Shown: positions 35,413 to 43,918, counted from the stretch's first letter. The stretch is 64,000 nucleotides of DNA from JBJGXI01 sp045635475 (GCF_045635475.1 NZ_JBJGXI010000006.1:62001-126000); one strand, 5' to 3'. The notes: generated from the sequence alone by a model not told the origin. A program made the numbers and translations.

Positions 35413-35693
35413 CGACGTAGTGTAGTGCTCGTGATTTCCGCTCCAGGCAGTCGCTTTTCGCTAGTTTAAAGCGCTTTTCTTTAAACAGGCACGGCTTCAG
35501 CTAACTCAGAAGCAAATGTTTTCGGTGGGACGAGTAATCGCAGTCCCATAGTGCGCTTCTCTAGTGGATCTTCAGCTCGCGCTGTCCCGAAGGAGTCGAC
35601 TGCCTGGAGCTCCAATCACCCGACGTAAGGAGAAATCCCGTTAGCAGCGAAGTGGATTTCCGGAGCGGTCCTAGCATTCTCCAAACTACGTCG
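35413..35693. repeat. Composite palindromic repeat, copy C
   Basis: Three nested elements are visible: outer CGACGTAGT (35413-35421) with ACTACGTCG (35685-35693); a complete hairpin GCTCCAGGCAGTCG (35440-35453) with CGACTGCCTGGAGC (35597-35610); and AAATCC/GGATTT near 35634-35659. A 25-base piece is identical in reverse to 16769-16793. No coding sequence is evident between 35380 and 35780, so this repeat fills the gap before ysdA and the van cluster. Confidence 0.75.
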
Positions 35694-35804
35694 CATATTA
35701 TTTCAAGTTTGAAGTTTAAGAAGCAGTAAACTATATGAAAATATTCTGTTTATAAAGAAGTAAAAATTTAGTTTCACTTATACATAGCTATGGAGGTACG
35801 AGCA

Positions 35805-36059
35805 ATGCTTATTTATTTTGTTATTATTAATATAGTAGCTTATGCAGTAATGGGTATCGATAAAAAGCGAGCCAAAAGCGGGGAATGGCGGATTTCAGAA
35901 AAAACAATTTGGACGATTACCATTATTGGAGGCGCAACCGGCAGCTGGGTCGGGATGAGTGGTTTTAGGCATAAGACGAAGCATATACAGTTTAAATATG
36001 GGGTGCCGTTGCTGAGTATTGTTCAGATTGGTTTGCTAGTTTATTATTTTCAGAGCTAG
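35805..36059 (+). CDS. ysdA: DUF1294 membrane protein YsdA
   Basis: An 84-residue protein with two or three hydrophobic helices and the DUF1294 pattern: a hydrophobic start, MGIDKKRAKSGEWRISEKT, GGATGSWVGMSGFRHKTKH and a C-terminal helix. Function unknown; YsdA follows rplT in B. subtilis as well. An upstream ATG at 35790 forms part of the ATGGAGGT ribosome site, so ATG 35805 is the start. Confidence 0.9.
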   Translation: MLIYFVIINIVAYAVMGIDKKRAKSGEWRISEKTIWTITIIGGATGSWVGMSGFRHKTKHIQFKYGVPLLSIVQIGLLVYYFQS

Positions 36060-36246
36060 AGCAAACATCGCTCGTTTTTACACACGGATCGAATCGCATT
36101 CTTATACGGAGAATGCTTCATTTATGTTCCTCTCATAATTCTCGTTATAATGGCTTTACAAATGATTTTACCGCGATATATGATAATCATTAAGTGTCTA
36201 TTAGCAACCAAATAAATAATTCTATCAAAGGGATAGAGGTGAACAA

Positions 36247-36954
36247 ATGCCTGCTAATATATTAGTTGTCGAGGATGAAAAAGAAATCGCTGATTTAGTT
36301 ACATTATATTTAAAAAATGAAGGATTTACTGTTCTAACTTGTTCTTCAGGAAAAGAGGCAATTGATTACATTGATGGTAATCAACTAGATTTAGCAATAT
36401 TGGATGTGATGCTACCTGATTTAGATGGTTTTACAATTTGCCAAAGGATTCGAGAAAAATATCATTATCCTGTTATTATGCTGACAGCCAAGGTGGAGGA
36501 TTTAGATAAAATTACCGGACTGACACTTGGCGCTGATGATTATATAACCAAGCCCTTCAATCCGTTGGAAATGGTGGCACGTGTAAAAGCACAATTGCGG
36601 AGATATACTCGTTATAATTCCCATGATACAGATAATGCAAAAGCATCAGCAACAACATTGGAATATGATTTTTCCGGACTAACGATAAATAAAGTTACAC
36701 ATAAATGCACGCTATTCGGGAAGCAACTACAATTAACGCCGATTGAATTCTCCATCTTATGGTATTTGTGTGAAAATAAAGGAAAAGTGATCTCATCAGA
36801 ACAGTTATTTGAAGCGGTATGGGGTGAGAAATACATAGATAACAATAATACTGTGATGGCTCACATTGGTAGATTACGAGAAAAAATGCATGAGCCGTCA
36901 AGAAAACCGAAATTTATTAAAACGGTGTGGGGGGTTGGCTACACGATTGAGTAA
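36247..36954 (+). CDS. vanR: VanR-type response regulator
   Basis: OmpR-class regulator, 235 residues. The receiver (1-120) has VVEDEKE, phosphoacceptor Asp in LAILDVMLPDLDG and switch Lys in GADDYITKPFNPLEMVARVKAQLRRY, closely resembling VanR proteins; the DNA-binding domain (about 140-235) ends AHIGRLREKMHEPS...IKTVWGVGYTIE. It probably activates the downstream van genes in response to cell-wall antibiotics. The ATG follows AGAGGTGAA. Its stop overlaps the vanS start. Confidence 0.88.
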   Translation: MPANILVVEDEKEIADLVTLYLKNEGFTVLTCSSGKEAIDYIDGNQLDLAILDVMLPDLDGFTICQRIREKYHYPVIMLTAKVEDLDKITGLTLGADDYITKPFNPLEMVARVKAQLRRYTRYNSHDTDNAKASATTLEYDFSGLTINKVTHKCTLFGKQLQLTPIEFSILWYLCENKGKVISSEQLFEAVWGEKYIDNNNTVMAHIGRLREKMHEPSRKPKFIKTVWGVGYTIE

Positions 36955-38038
36955 TCAAACAAAGCACTTATCAGGTCGACAGTTAACAATGACGATTTTC
37001 ACACAATTTTTTATTACATTATTCATTGTTACCGTTATATTAATTTTCTGCCTTTTCGCAGGTCAACTACTTCTTTCCCAATATACTTGGTATGCATCAG
37101 ATTTACTATACCGAATATTGAATGGGAACGAAATACTATTATTAGTTTCATCTTGGTTAGTTTGTTTTGCTGTCATCTTTCTGATCTATTGGAAAAGGAC
37201 ATTAGGATTTATTGACAAAATTGCAGCGGCAAGTAACCAGCTTGTTGATACGAACGATACGTTAATTCATCTGCCAGTTGAATTGAAGCAAGTAGAAGAT
37301 CGTATGAATCAAATAAAACAAGAAGCAAATCGTAATGCCCGTTTTGCGAGAGAAGCCGAGCAGCGGAAAAACGATTTAATTGTTTATCTTGCACATGATT
37401 TAAAAACACCCCTAACATCTGTCATCGGGTATCTCACGTTACTTAGAGATGAACAGCAGATTTCGCCGGAGCTTCAGCAAAAGTACTTATCGATTTCTTT
37501 ACAAAAAGCGGAACGTCTAGAAGATCTAATTAATGAATTTTTTGAGATTACCCGTTTTAACCTAAGCCAGCTAAGTTTGGAGACAAGCAGCGTGAATTTA
37601 ACAAGAATGATTGAACAAATCGCATATGAATTCACGCCATTGTTTAAACATAAAAACATACAGTACGAGCTTGAGATGCTAGCGGATATAGAAATTAAAT
37701 GTGATATCGAAAAAATCCAAAGGGTGTTTGACAACCTTATCCGTAACGCAATTACTTACAGCTTTGAGAACAGTGTCATTTCTATTTTAGCAACAAAAGA
37801 ACCAGAGGGCGTATCGTTATGTTTTAAAAATCAAGGAAATACGATCCCGAAAGATAAGCTAAATCGTATCTTTGAACAATTTTATCGCCTTGACAATGCT
37901 CGTTCAACGAAAACGGGCGAGGCTGGTTTAGGCCTTGCGATCGCGAAACAGATTATTGAATTACATAATGGAACGATAACAGCTTCCAGTGAAAATGAAA
38001 CGATCGAATTTAATGTTTATTTACCATTCCGTCCGTAG
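36947..38038 (+). CDS. vanS: VanS-type sensor histidine kinase
   Basis: A 363-residue membrane kinase. Two helices (about residues 18-42 and 62-85) enclose a short outer loop of about 20 residues, followed by a linker, HisKA with VYLAHDLKTPLTSVIGYL (phospho-His; the AHDLKTPLTSVIGYL form is typical of VanS), and HATPase with NLIRNAITYS and TGEAGLGLAIAKQIIELH. Translation starts at TTG 36947, overlapping the vanR stop by eight bases, after GGGGGTTGG; an ATG at 36866 in the same frame would overlap vanR by 89 bases and is rejected. Confidence 0.87.
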   Translation: MSNQTKHLSGRQLTMTIFTQFFITLFIVTVILIFCLFAGQLLLSQYTWYASDLLYRILNGNEILLLVSSWLVCFAVIFLIYWKRTLGFIDKIAAASNQLVDTNDTLIHLPVELKQVEDRMNQIKQEANRNARFAREAEQRKNDLIVYLAHDLKTPLTSVIGYLTLLRDEQQISPELQQKYLSISLQKAERLEDLINEFFEITRFNLSQLSLETSSVNLTRMIEQIAYEFTPLFKHKNIQYELEMLADIEIKCDIEKIQRVFDNLIRNAITYSFENSVISILATKEPEGVSLCFKNQGNTIPKDKLNRIFEQFYRLDNARSTKTGEAGLGLAIAKQIIELHNGTITASSENETIEFNVYLPFRP

Positions 38039-38099
38039 GGAAATCGTAAGAATTTATTATGAAAAACATACGTTTTCCTCTATAAAAAACAAAAAAAAG

Positions 38100-38151
38100 C
38101 CACTATCTGATTTGGTACGATTTATGTACTGAACCAGATAGTGGTTTTTTT
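38100..38151 (+). terminator. Strong hairpin between vanS and the ligase gene
   Basis: CCACTATCTG (38100-38109) pairs exactly with CAGATAGTGG (38135-38144), with an inner GTAC/GTAC stem, followed by seven T. It ends only about 30 bases before the ligase ATG, leaving little room for a promoter after it. It may be a terminator of vanRS or an attenuator for the resistance genes. Confidence 0.8.
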
Positions 38152-38183
38152 ATATGAAAACACAAATAAAAGGAGTTTTAATA

Positions 38184-39239
38184 ATGATAGCAAAAAAACG
38201 AGTAGTTCTGTTGTTTGGTGGTTGTTCATCTGAATATGATGTTTCCTTACAATCCGCTTATGCCGTGATCAGTAACATGAATGAAACAAGATATGAAACG
38301 ATATTGATTGGTATCACGAGAGACGGCACTTGGCTCAGGTACTACGGAGATGCGGTAGATGTTCAGAAAGATACTTGGCAAACTGATGAAGTAAATTGCG
38401 TACCCGTGATGTTTTCACCGGACAGACATAGCAACAAGATTGTAGAAATTCAGTATGGAAACATAAAAGAAACGAAGATTGATATTGTATTCCCGATTTT
38501 ACACGGGATAAACGGAGAAGACGGAACTGTGCAGGGATTGTTAGAACTTGCCGGCATTCCTTTTGTTGGCTGTGATACGATTTCTTCTGCTTTATGTATG
38601 GACAAGGATCGAGCGCACAAATTGGTAGAGCTAGCAGGAATTCAGACAGCTAAGGCGATAGTTTTGGACAGCTTGCCAAGTGAATTAGAGCTAATCAACC
38701 GGTGTGAGAAGTTATCTTATCCATTGTTCGTCAAACCGGTACGAGCAGGGTCATCTTTTGGTATTACGAAAGTGATCGAGGAACAGATGCTTGCGAAAGC
38801 GGTTGTGGATGCATTTTATCATGATTCTCGAGTAATCATCGAGGAAAATATAGATGGGTTTGAAGTTGGATGTGCAATCCTTGGAAACGATGACCTTATG
38901 CTTGGAGAAATTGATTGTATCGAGTTAGAAGATGGATTTTTTGATTATGAAGAGAAATATACATTGAAGACGTCAAAAATTCATATGCCTGCTCCAATTG
39001 AGCAAGAAGTAGTGAAAAAAATAAAAGTAGCAGCAGTGACTATTTATCGTGCACTCGGATGTTGTGGGTTAGCTCGAGTTGATATGTTTTTAACACCAGA
39101 TATGCAAATTGTATTTAATGAGGTGAATACGTTTCCTGGTTTTACAACGCATAGCCGCTATCCAAATATGATGAAAGGTGCTGGGTTGGCGTTTACCGAT
39201 ATGATAGACAAGCTAATTCAGTTAGGTTTGGAAAAATGA
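38184..39239 (+). CDS. vanG: VanG-type D-alanine--D-serine ligase
   Basis: ATP-grasp ligase, 351 residues, predicted to join D-Ala to D-Ser and so give peptidoglycan precursors with low vancomycin affinity. Signatures: LFGGCSSEYDVSLQSAYAV, PILHGINGEDGTVQGLLELAGIPFVGCDTISSALCMDKDRAHKLV, PLFVKPVRAGSSFGITKV, and VFNEVNTFPGFTTHSRYPNM. The omega-loop region reads EKYTLKTSKIHMPAPI, like VanG and unlike housekeeping Ddl or D-lactate ligases as I recall them. ATG 38184 follows AAAGGAG. It overlaps the next gene by four bases. Confidence 0.88.
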   Translation: MIAKKRVVLLFGGCSSEYDVSLQSAYAVISNMNETRYETILIGITRDGTWLRYYGDAVDVQKDTWQTDEVNCVPVMFSPDRHSNKIVEIQYGNIKETKIDIVFPILHGINGEDGTVQGLLELAGIPFVGCDTISSALCMDKDRAHKLVELAGIQTAKAIVLDSLPSELELINRCEKLSYPLFVKPVRAGSSFGITKVIEEQMLAKAVVDAFYHDSRVIIEENIDGFEVGCAILGNDDLMLGEIDCIELEDGFFDYEEKYTLKTSKIHMPAPIEQEVVKKIKVAAVTIYRALGCCGLARVDMFLTPDMQIVFNEVNTFPGFTTHSRYPNMMKGAGLAFTDMIDKLIQLGLEK

Positions 39240-40000
39240 GACGGTTACATGTGGACTATAAGGACATATACAAAGGAGACTTAATATTAGTCAATCGCAA
39301 ATTTCCAATTCAGGACCAAATCCTTCATGAACAAATGCAGCTTATGCCAGTCGATCGTAAGCACGAGTATATTTTACTAGAAAGAAAAACTGCTAATATG
39401 CTAGCGCAATTACTACAATCGATTGATGGTGCAACTGAAATTGTACCTGTGAGTGGATATCGAAGCTATGCGGAGCAAGAAAAGCTATATAATGATTCAC
39501 TAGTCGAGCATGGCAGCGTGTTTACTAAGCAATATATCGCTTATCCCGGATGTAGTGAGCATCAGACCGGTATGGCGATTGATTTAGCGGAACATGCAAA
39601 GACGATTGATTTTATCCGCCCTAATTTTCCGTACTCAGGTATTTGTGGTATATTTCGTCAGCATGCAGCCCAGTATGGCTTCATCGAACGTTATGGAAAA
39701 GAGAAGGTAGCAATTACTGGTATCGCCCACGAGCCGTGGCATTTTCGCTACGTCGGTTATCCACATGCTACCGTGATGCAAGAACATGATCTATGTTTAG
39801 AAGAATATATCGAATTTATTAAAAATTATCAGTACGAAGAAAATCACTATGTTATCAAGCAAGCGGATAAGCAATTAGAAATATTTTATGTAAAAGCGGA
39901 TAGCAAGATTACAAGGATTGTAGTGCCAACAGAGAACTTTCAAATTTCCGGAAATAACGTCGATGGCTTTATCGTAACAATATGGAGGCATTCGGTATGA
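39236..40000 (+). CDS. vanXY: VanXY-type D,D-dipeptidase/D,D-carboxypeptidase
   Basis: Zinc peptidase of the M15 family, 254 residues, which removes D-Ala-D-Ala dipeptides and terminal D-Ala so that only modified precursors remain. Zinc ligands and catalytic residues are visible in SEHQTGMAIDLAE (SxHxxGxAxD) and EPWHFRYVG (ExxH), with the substrate motif VSGYRSYAEQ. No signal peptide is present, so it should act in the cytoplasm as in other VanXY proteins. ATGA overlaps link it to the ligase upstream and vanT downstream. Confidence 0.9.
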   Translation: MRRLHVDYKDIYKGDLILVNRKFPIQDQILHEQMQLMPVDRKHEYILLERKTANMLAQLLQSIDGATEIVPVSGYRSYAEQEKLYNDSLVEHGSVFTKQYIAYPGCSEHQTGMAIDLAEHAKTIDFIRPNFPYSGICGIFRQHAAQYGFIERYGKEKVAITGIAHEPWHFRYVGYPHATVMQEHDLCLEEYIEFIKNYQYEENHYVIKQADKQLEIFYVKADSKITRIVVPTENFQISGNNVDGFIVTIWRHSV

Positions 40001-42129
40001 AGAAAACGAATCGAGTAGGTATGTTAGATCAATTTCGCTTGATTAGTGCCCTTCTCATTGTTGCGATTCATACATCTCCACTCATTTCGTATAGTGCTTC
40101 TGCTGATTTTATTTTGACATGTATTATTGGTCGAGTAGCAGTTCCTTTCTTTATTATGGTTACGGGATACTTTATGTATTCCCATATAAAGAATGGAGAC
40201 AAACAATATTTAGTAAGCTTTTGTAAAAAAATAGCTGTGATTTATTTAATTAGTATTATTTTATATTTACCATTAAATATGTATGCTGGCTATTTCAATA
40301 ATCCAATTGTTTTTGATCAGGTTGTAAAAGATATTCTTGTTAACGGTACGTTTTATCATTTATGGTACTTACCGGCATTACTATTAGGTGTACCGCTTGT
40401 TGCAATAATAATGGTGCGAATAAAGCTATTACCTATGCTCATCATTGCCTCCTTCTTTTATTTAGTTGGACTGTTGGGAGATAGTTATTATGGGCTAATC
40501 GAAAATATCAATATACTAGAAGGGATATATGAAGCAATCTTTAACATCGCGGATTATACAAGAAACGGACTATTTTACGTACCTATTTTTTTAGTCATTG
40601 GTGCTCTAATAAGCCGTCAGAAGCTGCAGCTTTCATTGTTTAAAAGTAGCATTGGTTTATTTTTATCTACCGTTTTCCTGCTTGCAGAAGGACTGTTATT
40701 AGACAGTTTTTCCTTACAACGGCATGATAGCATGTACGTTATGCTTGTGCCATGTATGTACTTTTTATTTCTTGTTCTACAACAAGTGCCTGGAAGAAGT
40801 AATAAAGAATTACGCAGCTTATCGTTGATTATTTATATTATTCATCCGTGGATGATTGTGATCGTAAGGGGAGTTGCTAAGTTAATTGAGCAACAAGCAA
40901 TACTCGTGACAAATTCAGTGATCCACTATGCTGCGGTCAGTATTCTTTCGTTTATTGCTGCCTTGCTATTATTATTTGTCTGGAAAAGGCTACAAAAGCA
41001 AGTCCCTGCTAGCGATTCCCGAGCATGGATTGAAGTCGATCTGGACGCATTGCACCACAACGTATTATCACTGCAAGGTATACTGCCGAACCAGTCAAAG
41101 CTAATGGCAGTTGTAAAAGCAAATGCCTACGGGCACGGTGATATCCCAGTGGCAAAAGCACTTAATCGTGCCGGGATCGATGTCTTCGCCGTTGCGACAG
41201 TTGCAGAAGGAGTAAACTTGCGCACGCATGGTGTAAAAGGGGAAATATTAATTTTAGGCTACACAAATCCAAGGGATATTCCTTGTCTTAACCAATATCG
41301 ATTAACCCAAACAGTGGTTGACGTGACACATGCTGAAACATTGAATGCGAGCGGCTATAAAATAAAAGTACATATAAAAATCGATACAGGAATGCACCGG
41401 CTTGGTGTGTGTGCTACTGATATAGAAGCAATACAGCATATTTATAATTGTGAAAATCTAATCGTAAAAGGAGTTTTTTCACACTTGTCTGACTCAGATA
41501 GTTTGAGCTCTAATGATGTTTCATACACAAACAAACAAATCACCTGCTTTTTTGATACACTCAAGGATTTGCGATCAAAGGGGTGTTCTGTAGGTAAGGT
41601 TCATATTCAAGGAAGTTATGGAATTTTGAATTATCCGGAATTGCCTTGTGATTATGCCCGTGCAGGAATTGCTATTTATGGTGTCTTAAGCACCAACGAT
41701 AAAACGCGTGCCGAAGTGGCGCTGAAGCCTGTTTTAGCTCTGAAGGCGAGGATTGCAAGTATACGTAACATCGATGCAGGAGAAAGCATTGGTTATGCCC
41801 GTCAATACACAGCAAGCAGCAACATGAAAATCGCCACAGTTACAATAGGGTATGCAGATGGTATTCCTAGAAATTTAGCTGAAGGAAACGGGTATGTCCT
41901 AGTTCATGAACAAAAAGCGCCTATAATTGGTCGTATTTGTATGGACCAATTTACGATTGATGTTACACATATAAATGAAGTGAAGGCTAATGATATTGTT
42001 ACTTTAATCGGTATAGATGGTGGTATGCAAATACAGTGTGAGGACGTTGCAGCAAAGTGCGGGACAATTTCGAATGAAATACTTAGTAGATTAGGAGAAC
42101 GTTTAGGTAAGATATATAAGCATGCATAG
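39997..42129 (+). CDS. vanT: VanT-type membrane-bound serine racemase
   Basis: A 710-residue two-part protein. Residues 1-335 form an acyltransferase-3-like membrane domain with about ten helices (MLDQFRLISALLIVAIHTSPL, GTFYHLWYLPALLLG), thought to import L-Ser. Residues 345-710 form an alanine-racemase fold: RAWIEVDLDALHHN, the PLP Lys in KLMAVVKANAYGHGD, HIKIDTGMHRLG, and the catalytic Tyr region GESIGYARQYT, making D-Ser for the ligase. An earlier ATG at 39982 is part of an ATGGAGG site; ATG 39997 overlaps the vanXY stop. Confidence 0.93.
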   Translation: MKKTNRVGMLDQFRLISALLIVAIHTSPLISYSASADFILTCIIGRVAVPFFIMVTGYFMYSHIKNGDKQYLVSFCKKIAVIYLISIILYLPLNMYAGYFNNPIVFDQVVKDILVNGTFYHLWYLPALLLGVPLVAIIMVRIKLLPMLIIASFFYLVGLLGDSYYGLIENINILEGIYEAIFNIADYTRNGLFYVPIFLVIGALISRQKLQLSLFKSSIGLFLSTVFLLAEGLLLDSFSLQRHDSMYVMLVPCMYFLFLVLQQVPGRSNKELRSLSLIIYIIHPWMIVIVRGVAKLIEQQAILVTNSVIHYAAVSILSFIAALLLLFVWKRLQKQVPASDSRAWIEVDLDALHHNVLSLQGILPNQSKLMAVVKANAYGHGDIPVAKALNRAGIDVFAVATVAEGVNLRTHGVKGEILILGYTNPRDIPCLNQYRLTQTVVDVTHAETLNASGYKIKVHIKIDTGMHRLGVCATDIEAIQHIYNCENLIVKGVFSHLSDSDSLSSNDVSYTNKQITCFFDTLKDLRSKGCSVGKVHIQGSYGILNYPELPCDYARAGIAIYGVLSTNDKTRAEVALKPVLALKARIASIRNIDAGESIGYARQYTASSNMKIATVTIGYADGIPRNLAEGNGYVLVHEQKAPIIGRICMDQFTIDVTHINEVKANDIVTLIGIDGGMQIQCEDVAAKCGTISNEILSRLGERLGKIYKHA

Positions 42130-42158
42130 CACTGCTCAATTAGGAGGGCAGTGTTTTG
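42129..42158 (+). terminator. Terminator after vanT
   Basis: GCACTGCTC pairs with GAGGGCAGTG around a short loop, followed by TTTTGCT. It marks the end of the van cluster. Confidence 0.7.
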
Positions 42159-42327
42159 CTATGTAGTTCTGGCATAAGGATGCTTTTTTTTGATGGGTGA
42201 GGGCACTTTAGCGCTATTTACTGAATCTAATGCTTTGTAAAATATAAGCTTGTACTTAAATTTTCTGTCATAAAGGCTCGTCTATTGTCATATGTATTTA
42301 AGAAGACACATCTTTAAGGAGGCTACT

Positions 42328-42906
42328 ATGGAATACTTGGGTACCTATTTACTGGCCGTCATCGAGACAGGTGGACTATTTGCCCCCTTGTTATTCATAG
42401 GTTTCCACTTGGTTAGACCTGTTTTCTTTTTTCCTGTTGTGTTTATTTGTATCTCTGGAGGGATTATGTTTGGTGCAGTGGCGGGTACGCTATATTCTGT
42501 GATTGGGATTACGCTTTCTAGCTTAATCTTTTACGGGATGGTACGGAAAATGCCTAAAATGTATGATAGGCTAAGCAGACTAAAAGCAAAGTTGCTTGGA
42601 AAGGATGCTAAATTAACAACGTCACAGATTGCTTTATTAAGGCTAATACCGTTTATACATTTTCATTTATTATCATTATGTATTTTAGAGGCCTCACATG
42701 ATTTCAAAGACTATATGAGGTCATCACTCTTTTCTAATATTCCAATAGCAGTAGTTTATACTTTTTTCGGAAGATGGCTTTCGAGTCTTTCGCCTATGTT
42801 AATGGTTGCTTTTTTATTTGCTTTACTGCCAATCATCTATTTAATGAGAAGAAAAGAAATTATTTATAAATGGGACGACTTTTTCAACGTAAAAACTGGC
42901 GCTTAA
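42328..42906 (+). CDS. TVP38/TMEM64 (VTT) family membrane protein
   Basis: A 192-residue membrane protein with five or six hydrophobic helices. The VTT/DedA-like signature lies in RPVFFFPVVFICISGGIMFGAVAGTLYSVIG and in the C-terminal half near FSNIPIAVVYTFFGRW. Functions in this family include lipid scrambling or transport; the specific role is unknown. B. subtilis ytxB of the same family sits near dnaI; this copy could be its relocated counterpart. ATG 42328 follows AAGGAGG; a reading from 42292 is rejected. It converges on ysdB. Confidence 0.82.
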   Translation: MEYLGTYLLAVIETGGLFAPLLFIGFHLVRPVFFFPVVFICISGGIMFGAVAGTLYSVIGITLSSLIFYGMVRKMPKMYDRLSRLKAKLLGKDAKLTTSQIALLRLIPFIHFHLLSLCILEASHDFKDYMRSSLFSNIPIAVVYTFFGRWLSSLSPMLMVAFLFALLPIIYLMRRKEIIYKWDDFFNVKTGA

Positions 42907-42920
42907 AACTAGCGCCAGTT
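42894..42920. terminator. Bidirectional terminator containing both stop codons
   Basis: AACTGGCGCT (42894-42903) pairs exactly with AGCGCCAGTT (42911-42920), followed by ACATTTTT on the plus strand. The stop of the VTT gene (42906) and the stop of ysdB (42919) both lie inside it. Confidence 0.8.
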
Positions 42921-43311
42921 ACATTTTTGTTATAATTAATTTGTTTACAGGATAGATCCATTCCACTTTGGCATAAGGATAACGAATTAATATTTCTTGT
43001 TCTAAGAAATATAAATCCTCTCTCTCTAACCCCTTTAACTCTCCAGGACGATGCGCACGAACACTAATATTGATAACATCAAAGGAATTCTCGGTCGTAC
43101 CTAAGTATTTTTCCCCTTCAAAAACAAAGCCCTTGTATGTCATGAAAAAGTTCTTTTTTATGTTGTCTGGATAATCTAGAAAATAGAATTGCTTTTTATC
43201 CTTAGCAACTTCTAATTTTCTCTTTGGATTCATGATATATTTATACGCCGTGTATAACAACAATACCATCGCTACGATAATTAATATGCGAAATAATAAT
43301 AATAAAACCAT
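42919..43311 (-). CDS. ysdB: Sigma-W-regulon membrane protein YsdB
   Basis: A 130-residue protein with one N-terminal membrane helix (residues 2-25), then KYIMNPKRKLEVAKDKKQFYFLDYPDNIKKNFFMTYKG, which matches YsdB. Its function is unknown; the B. subtilis gene belongs to the sigma-W envelope-stress regulon. A clear sigma-W-type promoter lies just upstream on the minus strand, which supports the same control here. Confidence 0.85.
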   Translation of the reverse strand: MVLLLLFRILIIVAMVLLLYTAYKYIMNPKRKLEVAKDKKQFYFLDYPDNIKKNFFMTYKGFVFEGEKYLGTTENSFDVINISVRAHRPGELKGLEREDLYFLEQEILIRYPYAKVEWIYPVNKLIITKM

Positions 43312-43347
43312 ACGCCTCGACTCCCTAATCAGCTGATTCGCCTTATA

Positions 43348-43374
43348 TACGATTCAGATACTTAATTGGTTTCA
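43348..43374 (-). promoter_or_regulatory. Sigma-W-type promoter of ysdB
   Basis: On the minus strand TGAAAC (43374-43369), a 17-base spacer and CGTA (43351-43348) match the sigma-W consensus. The spacing equals that of the hflKC promoter at 19381-19407. Confidence 0.75.
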
Positions 43375-43432
43375 CATTTGCATGTTATAATTGAAAAAAA
43401 GTTGTAATAGATGTTCAAAAAGGAGCTTAAAC

Positions 43433-43918
43433 ATGGATTGGAACCAATTATTTTCGATGCAAAAACAGTTAGATGCCTATATAGCAACAAATCACAAATT
43501 ACATAGTAGCGATTTATTTGAAAAAAAGATACTTGCCTTATTCGTAGAGCTAGGCGAGCTTGCCAACGAAACGCGTTGCTTTAAATTTTGGAGCACCAAG
43601 CCTGCAAGCGAAAGGTCAGTGATCCTAGAAGAATATGTAGATGGACTCCATTTTATATTATCCCTTGGGCTCGACAAAGGCTATCAATATGAATCAATAA
43701 ATACGCCAAGTGATACGGAATCTCTAACAACAAAATTCCAACAAGTTTATGAGAAAATCATAGCATTCAAACAACAACCGAGTAAAGCAATTTACCATCA
43801 ACTCTTTTTTACATACGTGGAACTGGGTAGTTTATTAGGCTTCGATGAGGGAAGTATACAAGCAGCCTATGAGGACAAAAATAAAGTAAATCACGAGAGA
43901 CAAGATCAAGGTTATTGA
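43433..43918 (+). CDS. Dimeric dUTPase-like protein (dUTPase_2 / MazG-like)
   Basis: A 161-residue all-helical protein. The motif LFVELGELANETRCFKFW (about residues 40-57) with EYVDGLHFILSLGL further on matches the EExxE-12-28-ExxD pattern of all-alpha NTP pyrophosphatases, and the text resembles phage- and Bacillus-type dimeric dUTPases that remove dUTP. ATG 43433 follows AAAAAGGAGC; a longer reading from 43391 is rejected. It lies 73 bases before ysdC. Confidence 0.85.
   Translation: MDWNQLFSMQKQLDAYIATNHKLHSSDLFEKKILALFVELGELANETRCFKFWSTKPASERSVILEEYVDGLHFILSLGLDKGYQYESINTPSDTESLTTKFQQVYEKIIAFKQQPSKAIYHQLFFTYVELGSLLGFDEGSIQAAYEDKNKVNHERQDQGY

Noticed and set aside
38184..39239. Calling the ligase a housekeeping Ddl
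   Set aside because: The omega-loop text, the VanXY and VanT neighbours and four-base overlaps point to a D-Ala-D-Ser ligase instead.
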